A DNA stretch of 13,468 bases, taken from positions 1-13,468 of the forward strand of contig CAMPJN010000068.1 of NCBI GenBank assembly GCA_946886875.1, written 5' to 3'. The DNA comes from an uncultured Pseudomonas sp. GTDB lineage: Bacteria; Pseudomonadota; Gammaproteobacteria; Pseudomonadales; Pseudomonadaceae. Under the pieces are notes generated by a model, which had not been told where the DNA came from, ran no database searches, and saw only the letters and a program-made list of their open reading frames with translations. The stretch's first letter is position 1; each line of letters starts with the position of its first letter. Of this stretch, positions 1-7,230 are shown piece after piece. Both the position numbers and the translations under genes were made by a program.

Positions 1-348
1 TGGGCCGCGGCGAAAATCGACGACGTCTTGAATTACCTGCCCGCGCGGCTGGTGGCGCTGACTTACGCGCTGCTCGGGCGCACCTGGCTGGCGCTGCAGT
101 GCTGGTACAGCCAGGCGCCGCAATGGGACAGTCCCAACGCCGGACCGGTGATGGCCGCCGGTGCCGGCGCCCTCGGTGTCAGCCTTGGCGGCGCGGCCGA
201 ATACCACGGCGAGCTGCATGAGCGCCCGCAGCTGGGCGAAGGCCCGCCGCCGCGCGCGCGGGATATCGAACGGGCGCTGAACCTGGTGTATGGCGGGGTG
301 CTGCTGTGGTTGGCGTTGTTGCTGTTATGGGGGCTTTACCTTGCTTGA
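1..348 (+). CDS. cbiB: Adenosylcobinamide-phosphate synthase CbiB, C-terminal part
   Basis: This is the last 115 residues of CbiB (called CobD in Pseudomonas naming); the gene starts upstream of the window. The membrane enzyme attaches (R)-1-amino-2-propanol phosphate, or aminopropanol, to the propionate side chain of adenosylcobyric acid. Seen directly: the frame is open from base 1 and carries the family's C-terminal signature, including [11 protein letters not shown], a Gln-Ala then Trp-Asp-Ser-Pro-Asn-Ala-Gly stretch, LGGAAEYHG and a late RPQLGEG segment before a final hydrophobic helix (about residues 93-114 of the visible part). It ends in TGA. Its last 8 bases overlap the TTG start of the decarboxylase gene that makes its aminopropanol phosphate substrate, which suggests translational coupling. 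Identity is nearly certain; only the N-terminal part is unseen. Confidence 0.95.
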   Translation, partial: WAAAKIDDVLNYLPARLVALTYALLGRTWLALQCWYSQAPQWDSPNAGPVMAAGAGALGVSLGGAAEYHGELHERPQLGEGPPPRARDIERALNLVYGGVLLWLALLLLWGLYLA

Positions 349-1333
349 GCATGGCGGCGGTTTGCGTGCGGCGGCGCAGCGCCATGGCATCGCCCTGGAG
401 CACTGGCTGGACCTGTCCACCGGCATCGCGCCCTATGGCTGGCCGCTGCCGCAGATTCCCGCGGCGGCCTGGTCACGTTTACCTGAACAGGATGACGGCC
501 TGGAAGCCGCCGCCCGCGACTATTACGGCGTGGCCAGCCTGCTGCCGGTGGCCGGTTCCCAGGCGGCTATCCAGGCGCTGCCGCGTTTAGTCCGTAACGT
601 CCGCGTCGGCATCGTTTCGCCGACCTACGCCGAACATGCCGCGGCCTGGCAGCGCGAGGGCCACAAAGTGCTGTCGATCAGCGAGGCCGGGGTCAATCGC
701 GCCCTGGAACGCCTCGACGTGCTGCTGCTGGTCAACCCGAACAACCCCAGCGGTCGGCGCTTCCAGCGCGAACAGTTGCTGGTCTGGCATGCGTGTTTGG
801 CCGAGCGCGGTGGCTGGCTGGTGGTCGACGAAGCCTTTGTCGATTGCACGCCGGAGCAGAGCCTGGCGCCCCATAGCGACCTGCCGGGGCTGATCGTGCT
901 GCGTTCGTTCGGCAAGTTCTTTGGTATGGCCGGTATCCGCCTGGGCTTTGTGCTGGCGCAGCAGACGCTGCTCGATCGCTTGGCCGAATTGCTTGGGCCC
1001 TGGGCCGTCAGCGGGCCGAGCCGGGCGGTGGCCACCGCCTTGTTGCAGGACCAGGCCGGGCAGCAGCTGCAACGCCAGCGTTTGCTGGCCGACGGCGAGC
1101 GCCTGGCTGCCTTGCTCAGCGATCAGGGCCTGGCGCCGACCGGCGGCTGCGCACTGTTCCAGTTCTGCTGCACCCCGCTGGCGGCTTTGCTGCATGAATT
1201 TCTCGCCGCCAACGGCATCCTCACCCGGCTGTTCGATAGCCCCGCCAGCCTGCGCTTCGGCCTGCCTCCGGACGAGCCGGGCTGGCAGCGCTTGCAGCGG
1301 GCCCTCGGGCTATTCGCCAAGGAAACGCGATGA
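341..1333 (+). CDS. cobD: Threonine-phosphate decarboxylase (PLP-dependent), TTG start
   Basis: Makes (R)-1-aminopropan-2-ol O-2-phosphate from L-threonine O-3-phosphate, the donor for CbiB. It is CobD in Salmonella naming and CobC in Pseudomonas naming. The product is 330 residues, a fold-type I aminotransferase relative. Visible marks are an N-terminal LEHGG, then [20 protein letters not shown] (Asn132-Gly138), VVDEAF with PLP-contact Asp163, and [10 protein letters not shown], where Lys192 should form the Schiff base. I chose the TTG at 341 because family members begin at this LEHGG segment. An in-frame ATG at 290 would add a Cys-rich tail ([12 protein letters not shown]) that only reads through cbiB in another frame and overlaps cbiB by 59 bases. 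The stop overlaps the cobQ start by 4 bases (ATGA). Function is confident; the start is well supported but not proven. Confidence 0.93.
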   Translation: MLEHGGGLRAAAQRHGIALEHWLDLSTGIAPYGWPLPQIPAAAWSRLPEQDDGLEAAARDYYGVASLLPVAGSQAAIQALPRLVRNVRVGIVSPTYAEHAAAWQREGHKVLSISEAGVNRALERLDVLLLVNPNNPSGRRFQREQLLVWHACLAERGGWLVVDEAFVDCTPEQSLAPHSDLPGLIVLRSFGKFFGMAGIRLGFVLAQQTLLDRLAELLGPWAVSGPSRAVATALLQDQAGQQLQRQRLLADGERLAALLSDQGLAPTGGCALFQFCCTPLAALLHEFLAANGILTRLFDSPASLRFGLPPDEPGWQRLQRALGLFAKETR

Positions 1334-2781
1334 GCACATTGATGGTTCAAGGCACCACCTCCGATGCCGGCAAAAGCACCCTGGTGACCGCGCTGTGCCG
1401 CTGGCTCAAGCGCCAGGGCGTCGCCGTGGTGCCGTTCAAACCGCAGAACATGGCGCTCAACAGCGCGGTGACCGCCGATGGCGGCGAGATCGGCCGCGCC
1501 CAGGCGGTGCAGGCCCAGGCTGCCGGGTTGGCGCCGCATACCGATATGAATCCGGTGCTGCTCAAGCCCAATAGCGATATCGGCGCCCAGGTGATCATCC
1601 ATGGCCGCGCGCTGACCAGCATGGATGCCGTGGCCTACCACGACTACAAGAAGGTCGCGATGAACGCGGTGCTGGAGTCGCACCAGCGCCTGTCCGCGGT
1701 CTATCCGGTGGTGATGGTGGAGGGCGCCGGCTCGCCGGCGGAGATCAATCTGCGCGCCGGTGATATCGCCAATATGGGCTTTGCCGAGGCGGTGGATTGC
1801 CCGGTGATCTTGATCGCCGATATCGACAAGGGTGGGGTGTTCGCCCATCTGGTCGGTACCCTGGCATTGCTCTCGGAAAGCGAGCAGGCACGGATCAAGG
1901 GCTTCGTGATCAACCGTTTTCGCGGCGATATCGCCCTGTTGCAACCGGGGCTGGACTGGCTGGAGCAGCGCACCGGCAAACCGGTGCTCGGCGTGTTGCC
2001 TTACTTGATGGATTTCCATCTGGAGGCCGAGGACGCCATCGACGTGCGCCAGGGCGCCAAGACGGCCGAAACCCTCAAGGTGGTGGTGCCGGTATTGCCG
2101 CGCATCAGCAACCATACTGACTTCGATCCGCTGCGCCTGCACCCTCAGGTGGAGCTGAGCTTCGTCGGCCCCGGCCAGGCGATTCCGCCCGCCGACCTGA
2201 TCATCCTGCCCGGCTCGAAAAGCGTGCGCGCCGACCTGGCGTTTTTGCGCGAGCAGGGCTGGGAGGCAGCGCTCCACAAGCACCTGCGTTATGGCGGCAA
2301 GTTGCTGGGCATCTGCGGCGGCTTGCAGATGCTCGGCGAGCGTATCGACGACCCCCATGGCCTGGAAGGCGCCGCCGGTAGCAGCCACGGCCTGAGCTTG
2401 CTGGAATTCGCCACCGTGCTGGAACCCGAGAAGCAGCTACGCAATGTGCAGGGACGTCTGTGCCTGGAGAACGCCGCGGTCAGCGGCTATGAAATCCACG
2501 CCGGGGTCAGTACGGGGCCGGCGCTGGAAAGCGCGGCAGTGCGGCTTGACGACGGTCGTTGCGACGGGGCGAAGAGCGCCGATGGCCAGGTGCTCGGCAC
2601 TTACTTGCACGGCCTGTTCGAATCCAGCGAGGCCTGCGCCGCACTGCTGCGTTGGGCCGGGTTGCGCGAGGTGCAGGCTGTCGATTACCACGCCCTGCGC
2701 GAACGCGATATCGAACGTCTGGCGGATATGGTCGAGGCGCATCTGGATACGCAGAAATTACGCGAGTTATGTGGCCTGTAG
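1330..2781 (+). CDS. cobQ: Cobyric acid synthase
   Basis: Glutamine- and ATP-dependent amidation of four side chains (b, d, e, g) of adenosylcobyrinic acid a,c-diamide, giving adenosylcobyric acid. The 483-residue length is normal for CobQ/CbiP. The N-terminal dethiobiotin-synthetase-like domain has a P-loop-like [11 protein letters not shown] (residues 7-17), followed by [11 protein letters not shown]. The C-terminal class I glutamine amidotransferase domain has the nucleophile Cys329 in [12 protein letters not shown] and the catalytic His427 in GTYLHGLF. The ATG overlaps the previous stop by 4 bases. The TAG stop (2779-2781) lies inside the left arm of a palindromic repeat that separates this gene from cobU, so the repeat supplies the end of the reading frame. 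The C-terminus still looks full length. Identity is very confident. Confidence 0.97.
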   Translation: MSTLMVQGTTSDAGKSTLVTALCRWLKRQGVAVVPFKPQNMALNSAVTADGGEIGRAQAVQAQAAGLAPHTDMNPVLLKPNSDIGAQVIIHGRALTSMDAVAYHDYKKVAMNAVLESHQRLSAVYPVVMVEGAGSPAEINLRAGDIANMGFAEAVDCPVILIADIDKGGVFAHLVGTLALLSESEQARIKGFVINRFRGDIALLQPGLDWLEQRTGKPVLGVLPYLMDFHLEAEDAIDVRQGAKTAETLKVVVPVLPRISNHTDFDPLRLHPQVELSFVGPGQAIPPADLIILPGSKSVRADLAFLREQGWEAALHKHLRYGGKLLGICGGLQMLGERIDDPHGLEGAAGSSHGLSLLEFATVLEPEKQLRNVQGRLCLENAAVSGYEIHAGVSTGPALESAAVRLDDGRCDGAKSADGQVLGTYLHGLFESSEACAALLRWAGLREVQAVDYHALRERDIERLADMVEAHLDTQKLRELCGL

Positions 2782-2854
2782 GGTGGATCACGCTTTATCG
2801 ATTCACCATTTGCGGCGTGATGGTGGATGTAAAAAGCGACATCCACCCTACAGG
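2775..2854. repeat. Nested palindromic (REP/MITE-like) repeat between cobQ and cobU
   Basis: The outer arms CCTGTAGGGTGGAT (2775-2788) and ATCCACCCTACAGG (2841-2854) are a perfect 14-bp inverted repeat. Pairing resumes after two mismatches with CGCTTT (2791-2796) against AAAGCG (2833-2838). Inside is a second hairpin, ATTCACCAT (2801-2809) against ATGGTGGAT (2820-2828), with one G-T type mismatch. The left arm contains the cobQ TAG stop. A related copy lies near 13326. From memory, GTAGGGTGGAT-type palindromes are common dispersed repeats in Pseudomonas and other gammaproteobacteria. In RNA it could fold into a long stem, which could affect mRNA stability or termination inside the cob operon. 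There is no coding capacity, and no terminator T-tract follows. Confidence 0.85.
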
Positions 2855-2869
2855 GAGACAAGGTGAACC

Positions 2870-3391
2870 ATGCATGAACTGATCCTCGGCGGCGCCCGTT
2901 CCGGCAAGAGTCGTTTGGCCGAGAAGCTGGCGGGCGAGTCTGGTCTGGCGGTGAGCTATATCGCCACCAGCCAGGCCCTGGATGGCGAGATGAGTGCGCG
3001 TATCCAGCAGCATCGCGCCCGTCGCCCCGAACACTGGGCTTTGGTGGAAGAGCCGCTGGCGCTGGCCCGGGTGCTGGTTGAGTTGGCCGAGCCAAGCCGT
3101 TGCCTGCTGGTCGATTGCCTGACCCTATGGCTGACCAACCTGCTGATGCTCGACGACGAGGCGCGTCTGACCGCCGAGCGCGATGCGCTGCTCGACTGTC
3201 TGCAGCGGTTGCCGGGGCGGATCATTCTGGTCAGCAACGAAACCGGGCTGGGTGTGGTACCAATGGGCGAACTGAGCCGGCGTTATGTCGACGAAGCCGG
3301 CTGGCTGCATCAAGCCCTGGCGGCGCAGTGTCAGCGCGTGGTGTTTACCGTGGCGGCTTTGCCGATGGTTCTGAAAGGAGAGGCACTTTGA
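2870..3391 (+). CDS. cobU: Adenosylcobinamide kinase / adenosylcobinamide-phosphate guanylyltransferase
   Basis: Bifunctional enzyme (CobP in Pseudomonas naming) that phosphorylates adenosylcobinamide and then transfers GMP to give AdoCbi-GDP for CobS. It has 173 residues, a usual length. Visible motifs are the P-loop GGARSGKS (residues 7-14) and [10 protein letters not shown]. In that motif His48 aligns with the His that carries the GMP intermediate in Salmonella Cob[12 protein letters not shown] (80-90) and [11 protein letters not shown] (121-131) are also family signatures. The ATG follows purine-rich GGGAG and AAGG sequence just after the palindromic repeat. This is the only cob gene here that is not overlapped at its 5' end. 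Its TGA overlaps the TTG start of cobT by 3-4 bases. Identity is very confident. Confidence 0.97.
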   Translation: MHELILGGARSGKSRLAEKLAGESGLAVSYIATSQALDGEMSARIQQHRARRPEHWALVEEPLALARVLVELAEPSRCLLVDCLTLWLTNLLMLDDEARLTAERDALLDCLQRLPGRIILVSNETGLGVVPMGELSRRYVDEAGWLHQALAAQCQRVVFTVAALPMVLKGEAL

Positions 3392-4443
3392 GTGAGCAAT
3401 GGTGGCAACAAGCCTGTCAGGCAGCGGATACGGTGGTGCGTAACAAGGCCCAGACCCGTCAGCAGCAACTGACCAAGCCGGCCGGCTCCCTTGGCCAACT
3501 GGAGCAGGTGGCGATTCAGCTGGCGGCGCTGCAGGGCAATCAACGGCCAAGCGTCGAGCGCATCTCGATTGCCATCTTCGCTGGCGACCATGGTGTGGTC
3601 GCCGAAGGGGTTTCGGCCTTTCCCCGGGAAGTCACCGGGCAGATGCTGCGCAACTTCGTCGGCGGCGGCGCGGCGATCAGCGTGCTCGCGCGGCGGCTGG
3701 GCGCGACTCTGGACGTGATCGACCTGGGTACCGCCACGCCGCTGGAACCGCTGCGTGGTGTGCGTCATCTGCATATAGGTGAGGGCACGGAGAATTTCCT
3801 GCAGGGGCCGGCGATGAGCACCGCGCAACTGCTGCTTGCCCTGGACGCCGGCCAGGCCGCCGCATTGCGCGCCCGCGAGGCGGACTGCCAGCTGTTTATC
3901 GGCGGCGAAATGGGCATAGGCAATACCACCGCGGCCACGGCCCTGGCTTGCCAGCTGCTGGACTGCGCCGCGGTCGATCTGGTCGGCCCCGGTACCGGCC
4001 TGGACCGCGCCGGAGTGGCGCACAAGGCAGAGGTCATCGAGCAGGCGCTGGAATTACATCGCCCGGCGATCAGCGAACCCATTGAGGCGCTGCAGCGTTT
4101 GGGCGGCTTCGAGATAGCGGCGCTGACCGGTGCCTATCTGGCGTGTGCACAGCAGGGCATCGCGGTGCTGGTGGATGGTTTTATCTGCAGCGTCGCCGCG
4201 CTGCTGGCGGTGCGTTTGAACCCGGACTGCCGCGACTGGCTGCTGTTCGCCCATTGCGGCGCCGAGCCGGGGCATAGGCGCGTGCTCAAGGAATTGCGCG
4301 GCGAACCCTTGCTCGACCTCGGCCTGCGCCTCGGCGAGGGCAGCGGTGCAGCCCTGGCGGTGCCACTACTGCAACTGGCCTGCAGCCTGCACAACGAGAT
4401 GGCCACGTTCGCCGAGGCGGCGGTGTCCGAATCGCCGGCATGA
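3388..4443 (+). CDS. cobT: Nicotinate-nucleotide--dimethylbenzimidazole phosphoribosyltransferase, TTG start
   Basis: Transfers the phosphoribosyl group from nicotinate mononucleotide to 5,6-dimethylbenzimidazole, making alpha-ribazole 5'-phosphate for the lower ligand (CobU in Pseudomonas naming). I chose the TTG at 3388 because AGGAG (3376-3380) sits 7 bases upstream. The resulting protein is 351 residues, and the family's usual N-terminus then follows. With this start the two catalytic acids fall at Glu174 ([10 protein letters not shown]) and Glu317 (LGEGSGAA), the same numbers as Glu174 and Glu317 of Salmonella CobT, which supports both start and function. Other marks are [10 protein letters not shown] near the N-terminus, [16 protein letters not shown] and VDGFICS. 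The frame is open further upstream, back to 3100, but that part is cobU sequence read in another frame. The stop overlaps the next gene by 4 bases. Confidence 0.96.
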   Translation: MSEQWWQQACQAADTVVRNKAQTRQQQLTKPAGSLGQLEQVAIQLAALQGNQRPSVERISIAIFAGDHGVVAEGVSAFPREVTGQMLRNFVGGGAAISVLARRLGATLDVIDLGTATPLEPLRGVRHLHIGEGTENFLQGPAMSTAQLLLALDAGQAAALRAREADCQLFIGGEMGIGNTTAATALACQLLDCAAVDLVGPGTGLDRAGVAHKAEVIEQALELHRPAISEPIEALQRLGGFEIAALTGAYLACAQQGIAVLVDGFICSVAALLAVRLNPDCRDWLLFAHCGAEPGHRRVLKELRGEPLLDLGLRLGEGSGAALAVPLLQLACSLHNEMATFAEAAVSESPA

Positions 4444-5015
4444 CGGTTTATCTGGAATTGCTGCGCCACGGTGAAACCGAACTGGGCGGCGGCCTGCGCG
4501 GCAGCCTCGACGACGCCCTGACCGCAGCCGGCTGGGCGCAATTGCGCGCGGCGGTGATCGAAGGCGGGCCCTGGGATCGGTTGATCAGCTCACCGTTGCA
4601 GCGTTGCGCGCGTTTCGCCGAGGAACTGGCCGCGCAGCAATCGCTGCCGCTGAGCCTGGAGCCCGATTTGCAGGAACTGCACTTTGGCGATTGGGAAGGG
4701 CGCAGCACCGCCGAGTTGATGCAGACCGCGGCCGATGACCTGGGGCGCTTCTGGGCCGATCCCTATGCCTTTACCCCACCAGATGGCGAACCCTTGGTGG
4801 CGTTCGAGGCGCGGGTACTGGGCGCAGTACAGCGCCTGCAGGCGCGGCATGCCGGCGAGCGCCTGTTGCTGATTACTCACGGCGGCGTGATGCGCCTGCT
4901 GTTGGCGCGTGCCCGCGGTTTGGCGCGCAGCGGATTGTTGCAGGTCAACGTGACCCATGCCGCACGTTTTCGTTTGAGCCTGGACGGCGCCGGGGCGCTG
5001 CGGGAATTGGCATGA
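4440..5015 (+). CDS. cobC: Alpha-ribazole phosphatase (histidine phosphatase family)
   Basis: Predicted to remove the 5'-phosphate from alpha-ribazole phosphate (or from adenosylcobalamin 5'-phosphate) at the end of nucleotide-loop assembly. It is named cobC in Salmonella, not to be confused with the decarboxylase called CobC in Pseudomonas. It has 191 residues of the phosphoglycerate-mutase-like superfamily. The LLRHGETEL motif gives the phospho-acceptor His10 with Arg9. Also visible are SSPLQRC (Arg55), the acid in [10 protein letters not shown] (Glu79) and the second His147 in [13 protein letters not shown] overlaps join it to cobT upstream and cobS downstream, and its place between them supports the cobalamin role over a general phosphatase. 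Superfamily is certain; the substrate rests on context. Confidence 0.92.
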   Translation: MTVYLELLRHGETELGGGLRGSLDDALTAAGWAQLRAAVIEGGPWDRLISSPLQRCARFAEELAAQQSLPLSLEPDLQELHFGDWEGRSTAELMQTAADDLGRFWADPYAFTPPDGEPLVAFEARVLGAVQRLQARHAGERLLLITHGGVMRLLLARARGLARSGLLQVNVTHAARFRLSLDGAGALRELA

Positions 5016-5755
5016 CGCCGCTGCTGATCGCCCTGCAATTCCTAACCCGCTTGCCGATCCGCCTGGCCGGCATACCGACGCCCGAGCAGATCGGTCGCTC
5101 GTTGCTCTGGTATCCGCTGGTGGGGCTGCTGATCGGCCTGCTGCTGATTGGCGCCCAGCAATTGCTGGGCGATACCCCGGCGCTGTTGCAGGCCGCTTTG
5201 ATCTTGGCGCTTTGGGTGGCGCTCAGCGGCGGTCTGCATCTGGACGGCCTGGCCGATAGCGCCGATGCCTGGGTCGGTGGTTTCGGCGACCGCGAACGGA
5301 CCCTGACGATCATGCAGGACCCGCGTAGCGGGCCGATTGCGGTGGTCGTCCTGGTGCTGGTGTTGCTGCTCAAGTTTGTCGCCCTGGCAGTGTTGCTCGA
5401 CGCTGGCACGGGTCCGAACGCAGCACTTGTCGCTTTGTTGCTGGTGCCGCTGCTCGGACGCAGCGCGCTGCTGGCGCTGTTTCTCACCACCGCTTATGTG
5501 CGCCGCGGTGGGCTGGGCCAGGCCCTGGCCGATCACCTGCCGCGTACCCTCGGCTGGCGCGTGTTGCTCGTCAGCGCGTTGGCAGCTGTGTTGCTGGGCG
5601 GCGGTTCGGGACTGTTGGCGATCTTGGTTGCGCTCGCTCTGTTTTGGCTATCGCGTCGGCTGATGTGCCAGCGCATTGGCGGTACCACTGGCGATACCGC
5701 CGGTGCGCTACTGGAACTGCTCGAATGCGTAGTCCTGGTGGCCTTGGCCTTGTAG
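5012..5755 (+). CDS. cobS: Adenosylcobinamide-GDP ribazoletransferase (cobalamin synthase)
   Basis: Integral membrane enzyme (CobV in Pseudomonas naming) that joins AdoCbi-GDP and alpha-ribazole or its phosphate, releasing GMP. The protein is 247 residues, mostly hydrophobic, with about six or seven membrane segments. The family motif GGLHLDGLADSADAW (residues 73-87) supplies the acidic residues Asp78, Asp82 and Asp85. It is followed by GDRERTLTIMQDP and, near the C-terminus, IGGTTGDTAGA. It is the last gene of the cluster. The stop is only 9 bases from the end of the convergent Cys-rich gene. A 9-bp stem with one wobble (5742-5750 with 5767-5775) spans both stop codons but lacks a T-tract, so any bidirectional terminator role is weak inference. 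Identity is very confident. Confidence 0.96.
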   Translation: MTPLLIALQFLTRLPIRLAGIPTPEQIGRSLLWYPLVGLLIGLLLIGAQQLLGDTPALLQAALILALWVALSGGLHLDGLADSADAWVGGFGDRERTLTIMQDPRSGPIAVVVLVLVLLLKFVALAVLLDAGTGPNAALVALLLVPLLGRSALLALFLTTAYVRRGGLGQALADHLPRTLGWRVLLVSALAAVLLGGGSGLLAILVALALFWLSRRLMCQRIGGTTGDTAGALLELLECVVLVALAL

Positions 5756-5764
5756 CGCAGACTC

Positions 5765-6097
5765 TCAGGCCAGGGTCAGCGCTTCGCATTCTTCGGCGCA
5801 ATGCTGGCAGGCCTTGGCGCATTGCTGGCAATGCTCATGCTCGTGCTTGGCGCACTCTTCGCCGCAGGCCTGGCACATGATCGCGCACAGCCGGCAAAAC
5901 TCATCGACCAGGCCGCTTTCGCGGGCCATCAGGATTACCGCCAGACGGCACATGTCGGCGCAGTCGTGATCGAGTTGAATACAGGTAGCCATCATCTTTA
6001 CATCGTCTTCTTTCAGGCAGGCCAGCGCGCATACCTCGCAGGCCGTGGCGCAAGCGCTGCATGCTTGAATGCAGGACGCATATTGGGGCGAGCTCAT
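5765..6097 (-). CDS. Cys-rich four-helix-bundle copper-storage-type protein (DUF326/Csp3-like)
   Basis: A 110-residue protein with 19 cysteines, mostly spaced as CxxC or CxxxC (Cys9, 13, 16, 20, 23, 27, 39, 46, 50, 68, 71, 75, 78, 82, 90, 93, 97, 100, 104). This is the pattern of the Csp/DUF326 family, in which Cys residues line the core of a four-helix bundle and bind many Cu(I) ions. There is no signal peptide, so the cytosolic Csp3 type fits better than exported Csp1. A His-rich HEHEH stretch (residues 85-89) precedes the last helix. A good Shine-Dalgarno (AGGAG, 9 bases before the ATG) supports the start. It is transcribed toward cobS and away from the solute-binding-like gene. No copper regulator or efflux gene is adjacent. 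Family assignment is strong; the metal and role are taken from the family. Confidence 0.9.
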   Translation of the reverse strand: MSSPQYASCIQACSACATACEVCALACLKEDDVKMMATCIQLDHDCADMCRLAVILMARESGLVDEFCRLCAIMCQACGEECAKHEHEHCQQCAKACQHCAEECEALTLA

Positions 6098-6181
6098 GAT
6101 CAGGTTCTCCTGTTAAGGGTTACCTCTGGGTTGACTGGCAGGCGCGATTGCGCGTTCAGAGTTTTTCCGGAGGAGAGCGGT

Positions 6182-6217
6182 ATGAGGCGCCAGGCGTTTA
6201 TCGCAACGACCTGCTAG
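6182..6217 (+). other. Possible 11-residue leader peptide or gene remnant
   Basis: ATG at 6182 is preceded by GGAGGAG (about 6169-6175), a strong Shine-Dalgarno at workable spacing. The frame reads MRRQAFIATTC and stops at TAG 6215-6217, 36 bases before the GTG of the next gene. A TTGACT (6131-6136) could be a -35 box upstream, but I see no convincing -10. It may be a translated leader, the start of a decayed gene, or chance. There is no recognisable regulatory pattern such as repeated codons for one amino acid. Confidence 0.3.
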
Positions 6218-6252
6218 CGTTTATACAGTCGCTGTTCGAAAGGACGTTTCCT

Positions 6253-7140
6253 GTGATCAGGTTATTCAAGTTCGTACTGTTGACCCTGGCTCTCGGGTTG
6301 TTGCCCGCGGCGACGCTCGTACGGGCCGACTCCCTGGTCTGGGGGGTGGTGCCGCTGCCCGGCGCATTCAACGTACACAATGGTCAAGTGATCGGCGGCA
6401 TCCTGTTCGACAGCACGCGTTTGCTTGAGGCGCAATTGCCCGAGTTGCAGATGCGCTACCAGGTAATGCCCACCAGCCGACTCAAACGGCGCATGGATGC
6501 ACTGGATTACATGTGCAGCAGTGGACATTTACAAAGTGCGGAGCGCGACCGCGTTGGCTATTTTGTGCCCCACGTGGTTTTTACGCCTATTCATGTACTG
6601 ATCCGTCGGCAAACCCTCGATCAACTGTTGATCGAGAACGGCGCGGTCAGCCTCGACTGGTTATTCGGCAGAACCTATCTACGCGGTGCCTTGGCGAAGA
6701 ATCGAGTGTATCCCGAGGATATTCGCCAGCGGCTGCAGCAGGCCCAGACCAAGGGCTACATTCAGGCACTGGGCGGCAGTATGGCTGGCGAGAATCTGCT
6801 GCTGATGGTCAGCCATGGGCGTCTGGACTATGTATTCGATTACCCGTTGATCTACACCGAGGTCGCGCGGCATTTCAGCCTCAGCGAACCTTTGATCAGC
6901 GTGCCGCTACGCGAGAGCTCGAATTTGGTACCGGTGGGCATCTATTGCCCACGAAACGCCTGGGGCGCTCGCATGGCCATGCGTCTGGACCACGCAATAC
7001 GCGAGATTTCCGCACAACCGGAGACAATGCTGGCGCTTTACCAACGCTGGCTGCCGCCAAAGGTCTATGAGCACTACCGCAAGGAACTATTGGGCTTCTT
7101 CCAGCAGCGCGCCGCAGCCTCTGCGCTGGTTCTCGATTAG
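6253..7140 (+). CDS. Periplasmic solute-binding-like protein (SBP family 3 / TIGR02285-like)
   Basis: A 295-residue predicted exported protein. I chose the GTG at 6253 because AAAGGA lies 8 bases upstream. A classic signal peptide then follows: Lys/Arg, a hydrophobic core at about residues 7-22 and a likely cleavage after Val-Arg-Ala (25|26). Starting at the upstream TTG (6148) would bury this signal inside the protein. The mature part begins LVWGVVPLPGAFN, and it carries a segment like the 'error-prone host' TIGR02285 proteins of Pseudomonas: a Cys-Ser-Ser-Gly-His stretch, then a residue run ending in GYFVPHV. It ends with a helical ALYQRWLPPKVYEHYRKEL tail. These proteins resemble amino-acid ABC transporter binding proteins, but most stand alone, as here: no permease or ATPase is adjacent. 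The ligand is unknown. Third-position GC looks lower than in the cob genes. Confidence 0.7.
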   Translation: MIRLFKFVLLTLALGLLPAATLVRADSLVWGVVPLPGAFNVHNGQVIGGILFDSTRLLEAQLPELQMRYQVMPTSRLKRRMDALDYMCSSGHLQSAERDRVGYFVPHVVFTPIHVLIRRQTLDQLLIENGAVSLDWLFGRTYLRGALAKNRVYPEDIRQRLQQAQTKGYIQALGGSMAGENLLLMVSHGRLDYVFDYPLIYTEVARHFSLSEPLISVPLRESSNLVPVGIYCPRNAWGARMAMRLDHAIREISAQPETMLALYQRWLPPKVYEHYRKELLGFFQQRAAASALVLD

Positions 7141-7188
7141 TCGATGGTCGACTTGTGTTAAGCGCCGCCCGAGGTCAATCTTAGCGAT

Positions 7189-7204
7189 CTGATCGTTCGA
7201 TCAG
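7189..7204. promoter_or_regulatory. Perfect palindrome upstream of the MFS gene, candidate operator
   Basis: CTGATCGTTCGATCAG is a perfect 7+7 inverted repeat with a 2-base centre, 26 bases before the MFS ATG. A weak sigma-70-like pair, TTGTGT (7153-7158) and CAATCT (7176-7181), spaced 17 bases, lies just upstream. The palindrome would then sit at the start of the transcript, where a repressor could block transcription. No regulator gene is adjacent, and the promoter match is poor, so this is only a candidate. Confidence 0.35.
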
Positions 7205-7230
7205 GATTGAGCGAGCGGAGAGATGGGAAC

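Noticed and set aside
1123..2388. Long open frame on the minus strand across cobQ (421 codons)
   Set aside because: It lies opposite a certain gene in high-GC DNA, is rich in Gln/His/Arg of the kind produced by reversed codons, and has no family motif.
2782..2869. Cobalamin riboswitch before cobU
   Set aside because: The stretch is only 88 bases, is explained by the palindromic repeat, and shows no recognisable B12-box-like sequence or multi-stem layout.
3100..3387. N-terminal extension of CobT giving a 447-residue protein
   Set aside because: The added part is cobU sequence in another frame. The TTG at 3388 has a good ribosome site and gives catalytic residues at the expected numbers.
5801..6217. 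Plus-strand open frame of 138 codons opposite the Cys-rich gene
   Set aside because: It runs antisense to a protein with a clear family pattern and its own Shine-Dalgarno. Only its last 11 codons, behind a separate ATG, are worth noting.
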